DNA of 64,000 nucleotides from Actinacidiphila guanduensis (GTDB lineage Bacteria > Actinomycetota > Actinomycetes > Streptomycetales > Streptomycetaceae), in contig NZ_FNIE01000003.1 of assembly GCF_900103985.1 (NCBI RefSeq), positions 310,001 to 374,000 of the forward strand. The letters are read 5' to 3'. Of this stretch, positions 1 to 7,816 are shown piece after piece. A program made the position numbers and the translations under genes. How positions within the stretch are numbered: the stretch's first letter is position 1; each line of letters begins with the position of its first letter. The notes under the pieces are model-generated. The model worked only from the letters and a program-made list of their open reading frames with translations, made no database searches and had not been told where the DNA came from.

Positions 1-73
1 GCGAGCAGGATGCGAGCGGGGCTTGGGCGGGACTTGGGCAGGAGTGGGCGGTGGGCGGGCGGGGCCGGCGGTG

Positions 74-1393
74 TCAGCCCGCGGGCAGGGCGGGGGCCAG
101 CGAGGTCGGGGCGCCGGTGAGGGTGCCGCAGACGTCGGCGAGCCGCCGGTTGGCGTCGATGTGGTCGGCGAGGAACTCCGCGTCCCGGCCCACCGCCTCG
201 AAGCGGCCCGAACCCCAGGTGTGCTGCCAGGGCAGGCCGAGGAAGTACAGGCCGGGGCAGCTGGTGGCGCCGCGCCAATGCATGGGGTAGCCGCGGCCGT
301 CGAAGACGGGCACCCCGATCCAGGTGTGGTCGCGGCGGAAGCCGGTCGCCCACACCACGGCGGCGACGCCCTCGGCGGCCAGGTCCAGCGTCCTGGGGTG
401 GCCGGGCCCCGGCCGCCAGACGGGCACGTAGCGGGCCTCGTCGGGGGCGGCGAGGCCGCGGGCGGCGATGTGCTGGTCGATGGCGTCCTTGATGGACTCC
501 GCGACGGCGTCGGCCCGGTCGAGGTTCGCCGCGAGGTCGGCGGCGAACTCCAGCCGGCCGCCCTCGGCGCCGGTGAGGTGCCCGTACAGCCGCATGCCGT
601 CGCGGGCGAAGGCGCGCAGGTCGATGTCGCGGCCGCCGTCGCGGCCGGTGACGTAGTGGTTGACCCGGACCCGCACCGCCTCGGCGTCGTCGAACTCGTC
701 GACCGGCCGGTCGTAGTGGCCCATCTCGTCCAGCCAGGCCACGCAGTCCCGGCCGCGGTAGAAGCGGGCCACGCGGGGCGCGCCGCCGACCGCGAGGTGC
801 ACCCGGCGCCCGGCCAGGTGCAGATCCTCGGCGATCTGGGCGCCGGACTGGCCGGAGCCGACCACCAGCACCGCGCCCGGCGGCAGGGCGCCGGGGTTGC
901 GGTACTGCGAGGAGTGCAGCTGGACCAGGTCCGCGGGCAGCCGCTCGGCCAGCCGCGGCACCTTGGGCGTGTGGTAGGGCCCGGTGGCCACGATCACCTG
1001 GTCGGCGGTGAAGGTGCCCCGGCTGGTGCCGAGTTCGAAGGCGCCACCGGGCAGCCGGCGCAGCGCGGTAACGGTGGTGTCCTCCACCAGCGGCGGCTGG
1101 AAGGAGGCGGCGTAGTCCTCCAGGTACCGGACGATCTCGTCGCGCACCATGAAGCCGTCCGGGCCGCCGCCGCGGTAGGGGAAGCCGGGCAGCCGGCACT
1201 GCCAGTTGGGCGTCACCAGGCAGAAGGAGTCCCAGCGGCGCGCGCGCCACTCGTGGCCGACACGGTGGGCCTCCACCACGACGTGCCCGATGCCGCGCCG
1301 GGTGAGGTGGTGGCTGGCCGACAGCCCGGCCTGGCCGCCGCCGACGACCGCCACCGGCCAGTGCCCGCCGGCGAGCCGGGGCGGGGCGGTCAC
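74..1393 (-). CDS. MSMEG_0569-family flavin-dependent oxidoreductase
   Basis: Predicted 439-residue FAD/NAD(P)H flavoprotein resembling the MSMEG_0569 family of the actinobacterial nitrogen-starvation (Nit1C) cluster. Close to the N-terminus lies the FAD dinucleotide motif VVGGGQAGLS, and mid-protein a second Rossmann motif VLVVGSGQSGAQ, the two-site layout of flavin monooxygenase-like enzymes. The same frame stays open much further upstream, but the GTG at 1393 is chosen because it overlaps the stop of the preceding gene (GTGA), which implies translational coupling. Substrate is unknown. Nit1C clusters have been linked to cyanide or nitrile nitrogen assimilation in other bacteria; that role here is inference, because the nitrilase and radical SAM partners would lie left of the window if present. 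Confidence 0.85.
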   Translation of the reverse strand: MTAPPRLAGGHWPVAVVGGGQAGLSASHHLTRRGIGHVVVEAHRVGHEWRARRWDSFCLVTPNWQCRLPGFPYRGGGPDGFMVRDEIVRYLEDYAASFQPPLVEDTTVTALRRLPGGAFELGTSRGTFTADQVIVATGPYHTPKVPRLAERLPADLVQLHSSQYRNPGALPPGAVLVVGSGQSGAQIAEDLHLAGRRVHLAVGGAPRVARFYRGRDCVAWLDEMGHYDRPVDEFDDAEAVRVRVNHYVTGRDGGRDIDLRAFARDGMRLYGHLTGAEGGRLEFAADLAANLDRADAVAESIKDAIDQHIAARGLAAPDEARYVPVWRPGPGHPRTLDLAAEGVAAVVWATGFRRDHTWIGVPVFDGRGYPMHWRGATSCPGLYFLGLPWQHTWGSGRFEAVGRDAEFLADHIDANRRLADVCGTLTGAPTSLAPALPAG

Positions 1394-1689
1394 CGCGGGC
1401 TCCCGTCCGGGTTGACCAGCGACTCCACGGTCATCTGCGCACCGGGCGGGTAGGCGGCCGCCGACTCCTCGATACGGGCGAGCTGTTCGGCCGCGGCGGT
1501 GCAGGCGAAGCCGTACTTCGCGCGGACCCGCTCGCTCGCCTCGCCCAGCGCGGCGCGGCTGCGCGCCACGAAGTCGGCGACCTCGTAGCGGGCGCCCGCG
1601 GTGAGGTGGTCCTCCACTACAGTGGACGGCGAGTAGCAGCGCTGGGTCCGTCCGTCGGGCCAGCGCACGTGGACGTAGAGCTCGGGCAT
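1390..1689 (-). CDS. MSMEG_0570-family nitrogen starvation response protein
   Basis: Small 99-residue protein starting MPELYVHVRWPDG, recognised as the MSMEG_0570 family, which accompanies the flavoprotein encoded just downstream. The start at 1689 has a clear GGAGG seven bases upstream, so longer in-frame versions are rejected. It is the first gene of the visible operon and overlaps the flavoprotein start by four bases. Biochemical function is unknown in the family. In mycobacteria the cluster responds to nitrogen limitation; I see no convincing GlnR box here. Confidence 0.85.
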   Translation of the reverse strand: MPELYVHVRWPDGRTQRCYSPSTVVEDHLTAGARYEVADFVARSRAALGEASERVRAKYGFACTAAAEQLARIEESAAAYPPGAQMTVESLVNPDGSPR

Positions 1690-1813
1690 GCCTGTCCTCC
1701 ATGCGGGACGCGGCCGGTGGCGGGGAGAGCCGTCGGCTGCGGCGTGTGAGGACCACTTCAGCCAGCGGGCGTTGCCGATCGAAGTCATCGGGACTAAAGA
1801 CGCGTTACGGAAT

Positions 1814-1830
1814 CCTCACCGTGCGTGAGG
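1814..1830. promoter_or_regulatory. Inverted repeat between divergent genes
   Basis: CCTCAC, a five-base spacer and GTGAGG form a perfect 6-5-6 palindrome in the 199-base gap between the Nit1C-type operon (starting at 1689, minus strand) and the small gene at 1889. It is well placed to be an operator. The regulator is unknown. Confidence 0.4.
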
Positions 1831-1888
1831 GCGGCGGGCCAGGCGTGGCGGCGGGCGGCGCCGGCGGCGGGCGTGGGAGCCTGGGCCG

Positions 1889-2140
1889 GTGCGACACGAG
1901 GAGACCGAGTTCGTCGGCGGGCCGCTGGACGGCCGCGTGCTGGAGGTCGTCACCGGCATGACGGGCCAGCCCCCGCCGGACTACCGCGTGCCCGTGCCCG
2001 CACCCGAGGGCGGCCCGGAGACCGTGCACGTCTACCACCGCGCGCCCGGGAGGGGCCGCACCCGCTGGGCCTACGTGCACGACCCGGAAGGCAGGCCGCA
2101 CCCCGACCGCCCGCGCTGGCCGTGGTCGAAGCGGCCCTGA
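1889..2140 (+). CDS. Small conserved hypothetical protein
   Basis: An 83-residue protein from a GTG start, beginning VRHEETEFVGGPLDGRVLEV. The FVGGPLDGR motif recurs in small uncharacterised streptomycete proteins, which together with typical codon use is why I accept it. There is no signal peptide, membrane segment or metal motif. Charged and proline-rich residues dominate. It is transcribed away from the Nit1C-type operon. No function can be assigned. Confidence 0.6.
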   Translation: MRHEETEFVGGPLDGRVLEVVTGMTGQPPPDYRVPVPAPEGGPETVHVYHRAPGRGRTRWAYVHDPEGRPHPDRPRWPWSKRP

Positions 2141-2296
2141 ACGGGGGTCGCGGTGGGCGTTACGGCGCCGTATGCAGGGCGGCGGCGGGCCCGGACCGGG
2201 CGCCGGGCCCGGCCCCGCGGCGCCGCCGGAGCGCGTCCCCGCCCGCCGCGCGGACAGCGCTCCCGGCGCCGAATCCTGGTGCGGACCATTGACGTG

Positions 2297-2312
2297 ATTG
2301 GTCTGGACCTGT
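2297..2312. promoter_or_regulatory. DasR-responsive element (dre) before chitinase
   Basis: ATTGGTCTGGACCTGT closely matches the dre pattern known for DasR (TGGTCTAGACCA core; here TGGTCTGGACCT). It lies 64 bases upstream of the chitinase start. DasR itself is encoded at 53.95 kb in this window, so control of this chitinase by GlcN-6-P/DasR is a direct prediction. Confidence 0.8.
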
Positions 2313-2375
2313 TTGCTACCGGGTGACATGCCCCTGTCGGCGCCTGGCAACGCCCCGTCAGAAGGAGCTCCCCCC

Positions 2376-3998
2376 ATGGTCACCGCACCGCGCGGCCCGG
2401 TCCGCAGACGCACCATCGCCGCCGCCTCCACCGCGCTCGCCGCCGCCCTCGCCGTCGGTGGCCTGGTCGCGCTCGCCCCCTCGGCGACCGCGGGCGAGTT
2501 CCTCACCAACGGCGGCTTCGAGTCCGGCACTCTTTCCGGCTGGACCTGCGACGCGGGCACCGCCGTCGTCAGCCAGGCGCACACCGGCAGCCACGCCCTC
2601 CAGGGCACGCCCAGCGCCTCGGCCACCGCCCAGTGCGCCCAGAACGTCACGGTCGCCCCGAACACCACGTACTCGCTGACCGCGCAGGTCAACGGCTCCT
2701 ACGTCTACCTCGGCGTCGACGGCGGCGCCTCCACCTGGACGCCGGGCACCAACGGCGCGTACGCCCCGCTCAGCGTCTCCTTCACCACCGGCGCCACCCA
2801 GACCACCGCGAAGGTCTTCGTGCACGGCTGGTACGGCCAGCCCGCCTACCTCGCCGACGACATCTCCCTGCAGGGCCCGGGCGGCGGCACCACGACCCCG
2901 CCGACCTCGCCTCCGACATCCCCTCCGACAACGCCGCCGACCACGCCCCCCACTTCTCCCCCGACCTCGCCGCCCTCCCAGGGCCTGCCCACCCACGCCC
3001 TGGTCGGCTACCTCCACGCGACCTTCGCCAACGGCTCCGGCTACACCCGCCTGGCCGACGTGCCCGCCGACTGGGACATCATCGACCTCGCCTTCGGCGA
3101 GACCGACTCCCCCACCTCCGGCACCATCCACTTCAACCGCTGCTCGGCCACCGAGTGCCCCTCGGTGGAGTCCGACGCGGACTTCAAGGCCGCGATCAAG
3201 GCCAAGCAGGCGGCGGGCAAGAAGGTGCTGCTCTCCATCGGCGGCGCCAACGGCGAGGTCCAGCTGACCACCACCGCCGCCCGCGACAACTTCGTCTCCT
3301 CGGTGGAGTCGATCATCGACCAGTGGGGCCTGGACGGGGTGGACATCGACTTCGAGGGCCACTCGCTCTCGCTGAACAGCGGTGACACCGACTTCAAGAA
3401 CCCCACCACACCGGTGATCGTCAACCTGATCTCGGCCCTGAAGACCCTCAAGGCCCATTACGGCAGCAGCTTCGTGCTCACCATGGCCCCGGAGACCTTC
3501 TTCGTGCAGATGGGCTACCAGTTCTACGGCTCCGGCCCGTTCAACGGCCAGGACCCGCGCTGCGGCGCCTACCTGCCGGTGATCTACGCCCTGCGCAACG
3601 ACCTCACGCTGCTCACCGTCCAGGACTACAACTCCGGGCCGATCATGGGCCTGGACAACCAGTACCACACCATGGGCGGCGCCGATTTCCACATCGCGAT
3701 GACGGACATGCTGCTCACCGGCTTCCCCGTGGCGGGCAACACCGCGAACATGTTCCCGGCGCTGGCCCCCTCCCAGGTCGGCATCGGCCTGCCCGCCTCG
3801 GTGAACGCCGGCAACGGCTACACCGCGCCCACCCAGGTGGACCAGGCACTGGACTGCCTGACGAAGAAGACGAACTGCGGCGGCTACACCACGCACGGCA
3901 CCTGGCCCGCCCTGCGCGGCCTGATGACCTGGTCGGTCAACTGGGACCGCTTCGGGAACTGGGAGTTCAGCCACAACTTCGACAGCTACTTCGGCTGA
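2376..3998 (+). CDS. Secreted GH18 chitinase with N-terminal CBM
   Basis: A 540-residue exported chitinase. Residues 1 to about 39 form a signal peptide (twin Arg region, Ala-rich core, ATA cleavage site). A jelly-roll carbohydrate-binding-type module follows (NGGFESG start, about 40-170), then a Pro-Thr-Ser linker (TTPPTSPP repeats), then the GH18 barrel. The GH18 signature DGVDIDFEG is present, with Glu327 as the predicted catalytic acid. The ATG at 2376 is preferred over an upstream in-frame start because AAGGAG lies just before it and the signal peptide begins there. The enzyme should release chitobiose, the sugar imported by the Das system at 50-54 kb. A dre box upstream supports DasR control. 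Confidence 0.95.
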   Translation: MVTAPRGPVRRRTIAAASTALAAALAVGGLVALAPSATAGEFLTNGGFESGTLSGWTCDAGTAVVSQAHTGSHALQGTPSASATAQCAQNVTVAPNTTYSLTAQVNGSYVYLGVDGGASTWTPGTNGAYAPLSVSFTTGATQTTAKVFVHGWYGQPAYLADDISLQGPGGGTTTPPTSPPTSPPTTPPTTPPTSPPTSPPSQGLPTHALVGYLHATFANGSGYTRLADVPADWDIIDLAFGETDSPTSGTIHFNRCSATECPSVESDADFKAAIKAKQAAGKKVLLSIGGANGEVQLTTTAARDNFVSSVESIIDQWGLDGVDIDFEGHSLSLNSGDTDFKNPTTPVIVNLISALKTLKAHYGSSFVLTMAPETFFVQMGYQFYGSGPFNGQDPRCGAYLPVIYALRNDLTLLTVQDYNSGPIMGLDNQYHTMGGADFHIAMTDMLLTGFPVAGNTANMFPALAPSQVGIGLPASVNAGNGYTAPTQVDQALDCLTKKTNCGGYTTHGTWPALRGLMTWSVNWDRFGNWEFSHNFDSYFG

Positions 3999-4020
3999 CC
4001 CGGCCGAAGACCGCTCCCCG

Positions 4021-4056
4021 GCGGGCCGGCCACCGTGCGTGCGGTGGCCGGCCCGC
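4021..4056. terminator. Strong hairpin terminator after chitinase
   Basis: A perfect 15-base stem (4021-4035 with 4042-4056) and a six-base TGCGTG loop lie 22 bases after the chitinase stop. There is no T-run, as is usual for streptomycete terminators. Confidence 0.85.
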
Positions 4057-4109
4057 GGCGCGCGGAAGGCCGCGAGGTGCTTCGGTGACGCGGGGGACGG
4101 ATGCGACAC

Positions 4110-4125
4110 TCACTCGTGCGAGTGA
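4110..4125. promoter_or_regulatory. Perfect palindrome TCACTCG-TG-CGAGTGA
   Basis: A perfect 7-2-7 inverted repeat lies about 105 bases upstream of the NlpC/P60 gene. The same core, CACTCG-NN-CGAGTG, occurs upstream of the conservon at 11214-11227. Size and symmetry suit a dimeric regulator; which one is not known. Confidence 0.5.
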
Positions 4126-4229
4126 CCGTTGTGGGCGGTTTCGGCTAGTGACCCTGTCGAAGATATGACGATTCATGCTTCTCTCCAGGGCGGCAGCCTG
4201 GTGCCCACGGGTTGAGGGGAGATGAGGAG

Positions 4230-5495
4230 ATGTCAGCCGCCCGCCGGCCCGGGTCACGGCGCGTCAGGTCAGCGGTGATGTGCGGGAGCCTGCTGGCCGC
4301 CGCCGCACTGGCGCTGCCCGCCGCCCAGCGCGCCTCCGCCCAGCCGTCCGACCCGTCCGCCGGCTCCGCGGCAGGCACGACCGACTCCGCGGCCGGGTCC
4401 GCCGTCCCGCTGGCCGACCTGCTCACCCGGCTGCAGAGCGCCTACCAGCAGACCGAGACCGCCACCGAGGCGTACAACAAGGCCAAGGCCGACGCCGACC
4501 GGCTGCGCGCCGCCGCCCGCTCGGCCGACGCGAAGCTCGCCCGGCAGAAGGTCGCGGTGGACGGCAGCCGCACCCGGCTCGGCCTGATGGCCAGCCAGAT
4601 GTACCGGGACGGCGCCGTCTCGCCCTACCTGTCGCTGCTCACCGGGCAGACCCCGCAGGACTTCTTCGGGCAGCGGCACGTGCTCGGCCAGCTCGCCGGG
4701 CAGCAGCAGGCCGAGGTGAAGCGGCTGACCGCGGGCGAGAGCCGGCTGAGGAAGCTCAACACCTCGGCCCAGCGCGCCCTGGACAAGGCCGAGCACGCGC
4801 AGAGCGTGGCCGCCGCAAAGAAGAAGGACGTGCAGAGCCGGCTCTCCGAGGTCGAGGGCATGCTCGCCGGGCTGACAGGCGTGCAGATCGACCAGCTCCA
4901 GGCGCTGGAGCAGAGCGACGACGACAAGGCGCAGACGCGGCTGATGGACGCCAAGGCGCTCGGCGACGACCCCGCGCTGCGGGCGCCCTCGCTCGCCGGC
5001 GACCGGGCCATCGGCTACGCCTTCGACCAGCTCGGCCGGCCCTACCAGTGGGGCGCCCAGGGCCCGGACGCCTTCGACTGCTCGGGGCTCACCTCGCAGG
5101 CGTGGGCGCACGCCGGGGTGCCGATCCCGCGCACCAGCCAGGAGCAGTGGGCGAAGCTGCCGCACGTGCCGCTCCAGCTCCTGCGCCCGGGCGACCTGGT
5201 GGTCTACTTCAAGGGCGCCACCCATGTCGCCCTCTACATCGGCGACGGCCTGGTGATCCAGGCCCCGCGCCCCGGCTCGTACGTCAAGGTCTCGCCGATC
5301 GCGGCGAACCCGATCCTCGGCGCGGTCCGCCCCGACTCCGGCAGCAGCCCGCTGCGCGACTACACCCCCAGGCCCATCCCCAAGAACGCGGAGGCGCCCA
5401 CCCCGATCGGCGCGCAGGCTTCCTCCGAAGGGAGCCCCCAGGGGAACGCCGGGGACGCCGACCGGGCGGCTGAGGGCCCGGGAGACGGCTCCTAG
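4230..5495 (+). CDS. Secreted NlpC/P60 peptidoglycan endopeptidase
   Basis: A 421-residue cell-wall hydrolase. An N-terminal signal peptide (about 1-37, ending RASA) is followed by a long charged coiled-coil-like segment (about 60-240) and a C-terminal NlpC/P60 domain. The catalytic Cys284 sits in FDCSGLT and the His332 in THVALYIGDG, as expected for D,L- or L,D-endopeptidases cutting stem peptides. The ATG at 4230 is chosen over a TTG at 4212 because GGGGAG lies eight bases before it. The tail after the domain is Pro/Ala-rich. Such enzymes act in growth, sporulation or germination of streptomycetes; the upstream palindrome may link it to developmental control. Confidence 0.93.
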   Translation: MSAARRPGSRRVRSAVMCGSLLAAAALALPAAQRASAQPSDPSAGSAAGTTDSAAGSAVPLADLLTRLQSAYQQTETATEAYNKAKADADRLRAAARSADAKLARQKVAVDGSRTRLGLMASQMYRDGAVSPYLSLLTGQTPQDFFGQRHVLGQLAGQQQAEVKRLTAGESRLRKLNTSAQRALDKAEHAQSVAAAKKKDVQSRLSEVEGMLAGLTGVQIDQLQALEQSDDDKAQTRLMDAKALGDDPALRAPSLAGDRAIGYAFDQLGRPYQWGAQGPDAFDCSGLTSQAWAHAGVPIPRTSQEQWAKLPHVPLQLLRPGDLVVYFKGATHVALYIGDGLVIQAPRPGSYVKVSPIAANPILGAVRPDSGSSPLRDYTPRPIPKNAEAPTPIGAQASSEGSPQGNAGDADRAAEGPGDGS

Positions 5496-5528
5496 CCGCC
5501 CCGTGGGCCGATAACCCGGGTGGGGCCG

Positions 5529-5547
5529 GCCCGGTCGCCACCGGGGC
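5529..5547. terminator. Hairpin between convergent genes
   Basis: GCCCGGT-CGCC-ACCGGGGC can fold with one bulge in the 68-base gap between the NlpC/P60 gene and the conservon operon end, so it may serve both directions. Confidence 0.5.
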
Positions 5548-5563
5548 CGCGGGCACGGGCGGT

Positions 5564-6799
5564 TCAGCCCGCCCGCACCTGCGCCAGGTACGCGGCCGCG
5601 CGCTCGGGCTCGTAGAACCAGTCGTCGAAGTCGGCGGGGTTGTCGAAGCCGTCGGCGAACCGGTCGGCGACCGGCTGGAGTTCACCAGCGGCGCCGATCA
5701 GCCCCAGCACGTGCGCGGGCGGCGGCGCCAGCATCGCGTGGGTCCAGCGGGTGGCGGGCTCGGCCACGGCCCAGAAGCCGTCGAAGGCCGCCTGCATCCA
5801 GGCCCGGTCGAAGGGGCGCTCGCCGTGCCCGGCGATGGCCGCCAGATAGTGGGCGGCGCAGCGGGCCGCGTTGTTGGCGCCCTGGCCGGTGATCGGGTCG
5901 TTGGCCACCACCACGTCCGCGACGCCCAACGCGAGGCCGCCGGAAGGCAGTTCGGCGATCGGGCGGCGGACCGTCGGCACCAGGCGGCCGGTCAGGGTGG
6001 CGCCGGCGTCGGTGAGCTCCACCGCGGCCGCCCGCTCGTACTCCCAGGGCACGTGCCGGGCCATCAACTCCAGTGTCCGCCGCAGGTGTTCGTCCGGATC
6101 GCGCACGCCCTGGAAGATGTCGGCGGGCCCGCCGGGCAGCGCCTCCCAGAAGAGGATGTCGCAGCGCCCCGAGGTGGTCAGCGCGGGGATCACGAACAAC
6201 TCCCCCACGCCCGGCACCAGATTGCAGCGCACCGCGTCCGTCCCCGGGTGCTCGGGGCGCGGGCCGAGCCCGTGCACGTAGGCGACGGCGAGGGCGCGCT
6301 GGGCGGTCGTGTGCGGGGAGCGGGCGGCGTCCCGGGCGAACATGGAGACCAGCTCGCCGCGCCCGGCGGCCACCAGGCACAGGTCGTAGGCGGTGGCGAA
6401 CCAGTCCACGTCGGAGACGGAAGCCGCGTGCACCACGACCCGGCCGCCGCGTTCGGCGAAGGTCTCCAGCCAGCCGGCCATCTTCACCCGCTGGTCCACC
6501 GACTGGGCGGGGGCGGTGAACCGGCCGAGCCAGTCGGTCGCGCGGCCGCCGCCGGGCTCGGCCACCGAAACCCCCAGGCCCACCAGGTCCGGCGCCTGGT
6601 CGGCCCAGAAGTCCAGCCCCAGGGCGCGCTCGTGGCCCAGAGCGGTGGCGAACATGCACTGGGTGGACATCACCCGGCCGGTGCGTATCTCGTCCGCCGT
6701 GCGGTCGGTCAGCACGGTGACGTCGTGGCCCTGCGCCTGCAGCCCCAGGGCGAGTTGGAGCCCGGCCTGGCCGGCTCCGACGATGAGGACACTGCGCAT
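5564..6799 (-). CDS. Styrene/indole monooxygenase-family flavoprotein of conservon
   Basis: A 411-residue FAD-dependent monooxygenase-like protein with an N-terminal Rossmann motif (LIVGAGQAGLQLALGL) and a C-terminal region containing NDPITGQGANNAARC, typical of the StyA-like group. It starts at the ATG at 6799, 17 bases after the cvnD stop, and is the last gene of the conservon. Many conservons carry a cytochrome P450 in this position, so this flavoprotein may be the redox output or effector. No reductase partner (StyB-like) is encoded nearby. Substrate unknown. Confidence 0.82.
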   Translation of the reverse strand: MRSVLIVGAGQAGLQLALGLQAQGHDVTVLTDRTADEIRTGRVMSTQCMFATALGHERALGLDFWADQAPDLVGLGVSVAEPGGGRATDWLGRFTAPAQSVDQRVKMAGWLETFAERGGRVVVHAASVSDVDWFATAYDLCLVAAGRGELVSMFARDAARSPHTTAQRALAVAYVHGLGPRPEHPGTDAVRCNLVPGVGELFVIPALTTSGRCDILFWEALPGGPADIFQGVRDPDEHLRRTLELMARHVPWEYERAAAVELTDAGATLTGRLVPTVRRPIAELPSGGLALGVADVVVANDPITGQGANNAARCAAHYLAAIAGHGERPFDRAWMQAAFDGFWAVAEPATRWTHAMLAPPPAHVLGLIGAAGELQPVADRFADGFDNPADFDDWFYEPERAAAYLAQVRAG

Positions 6800-6816
6800 G
6801 CGGGCACCCCACCGGC

Positions 6817-7425
6817 CTACAGCGGGTCTTCGGCCAGCGCGTGCGTGACGAGGGCGAGCAGGGCGTCCACCACCGAGTGCCGCTTGCGGGCGTCGATGAC
6901 GAGCACCGGGATGTGCGAGGGCACGGCGAGCGCGTCCCGGACGTCCTCGGAGCTGTAGGCGGCGGTGCCCTCGAACTGGTTGACCGCGACCGTGTAGGGC
7001 AGGCCGCTGCTCTCGAAGTAGTCCAGCGCGGGGAAGCAGTCGGCCAGCCGGCGGGTGTCGGCGAGCACCACCGCGCCGATCGCGCCGCGCACCAGGTCGT
7101 CCCACATGAACCAGAAGCGCTGCTGCCCCGGCGTGCCGAAGACGTAGAGCACCAGGTCCTTGTCGAGCGTGATCCGGCCGAAGTCCATGGCCACGGTGGT
7201 GGTGACCTTCTCCGGGGTGGACGCCAGGTCGTCCACCGCCTCACTGGCCTGCGTCATCACCGCCTCGGTGGTCAGCGGCGTGATCTCGGAGACGGCGCCC
7301 ACGAACGTGGTCTTGCCCACGCCGAACCCGCCGGCCACGACGATCTTCGTGGAGATGGGTGCACGGACGCGGGGATCCTGCCAGTCCTGCAGGCCCTCCC
7401 GCTGGTCAAAGCCTGCGTAGTCCAC
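6817..7425 (-). CDS. cvnD: Conservon GTPase CvnD
   Basis: A 202-residue small GTP-binding protein of the conservon (ATP/GTP-binding, MglA/Ras-like) family. The P-loop GGFGVGKT is at residues 32-39; a switch region with the motif VFGTPGQQRFW follows and a base-recognition-like VNQFEG lies further on. In studied conservons the CvnA-D products form a membrane-associated complex reminiscent of eukaryotic G-protein coupling. It overlaps the end of cvnC by 20 bases, consistent with one transcript. Confidence 0.93.
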   Translation of the reverse strand: MDYAGFDQREGLQDWQDPRVRAPISTKIVVAGGFGVGKTTFVGAVSEITPLTTEAVMTQASEAVDDLASTPEKVTTTVAMDFGRITLDKDLVLYVFGTPGQQRFWFMWDDLVRGAIGAVVLADTRRLADCFPALDYFESSGLPYTVAVNQFEGTAAYSSEDVRDALAVPSHIPVLVIDARKRHSVVDALLALVTHALAEDPL

Positions 7426-7816
7426 TGAGCACCCTTTCGAGCAGCGCGCGGTCGGGGCCTCCGGGCCCGTGCCCGGTACCGTACACGCGGATTCTTCCCT
7501 GGTCGGCCAGGTCGCTGATCAGGACCCGGACGACACCGAGCGGTATCCGCAGCAGCGCGGACACCTCGGCCACCGACCGCAGTCTGCGGCACAGGTCGAC
7601 GATCGCGCGCACTTCGGGCACCACCCGCTCCGGCCGACCACCCCTGGGGAGGGCGGACGGTTCGTCCGGACGATCGATCGTAGCCACGAAAGTCTCGACC
7701 AGCAGCACGTGTCCGAATCGCGTCCGGCCCCCGGTGAGCGCGTAGGGGCGGACCCGGGACGTCCTGCGGTCCTTCCCGCGCCGGGGCAGCGGCTGCGCCG
7801 GCGAGTCCGCCCGCAT
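7406..7816 (-). CDS. cvnC: Conservon DUF742 protein CvnC
   Basis: A 136-residue DUF742 protein. The segment RPYALTGGRTRF followed by a winged-helix-like region (EVSALLRIPLGVVRVLISDLADQGRI) is diagnostic. The start ATG at 7816 overlaps the cvnB stop in an ATGA arrangement. DUF742 proteins are obligate members of conservons and may bind partner proteins through their helix-turn-helix-like fold. The order cvnB-cvnC-cvnD is canonical. Confidence 0.92.
   Translation of the reverse strand: MRADSPAQPLPRRGKDRRTSRVRPYALTGGRTRFGHVLLVETFVATIDRPDEPSALPRGGRPERVVPEVRAIVDLCRRLRSVAEVSALLRIPLGVVRVLISDLADQGRIRVYGTGHGPGGPDRALLERVLSGLRRL

Noticed and set aside
23..1453. Long plus-strand open frame opposite the MSMEG_0569-family gene
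   Set aside because: Antisense shadow typical of high-GC DNA; Gly/Val/Ala-rich with no motif, while the minus strand encodes a clear flavoprotein.
1700..1830. Possible GlnR box before the Nit1C-type operon
   Set aside because: Only a single GTTAC half-site near 1804 could be found; the second half-site does not match at the proper spacing.
2358..4109. Long minus-strand open frame across the chitinase
   Set aside because: Shadow frame; the chitinase has signal peptide, CBM and GH18 motifs.
4081..4229. c-di-AMP (ydaO) riboswitch before the NlpC/P60 gene
   Set aside because: Some streptomycete wall hydrolases have it, but the conserved core blocks of that riboswitch are not visible here; only the palindrome is.
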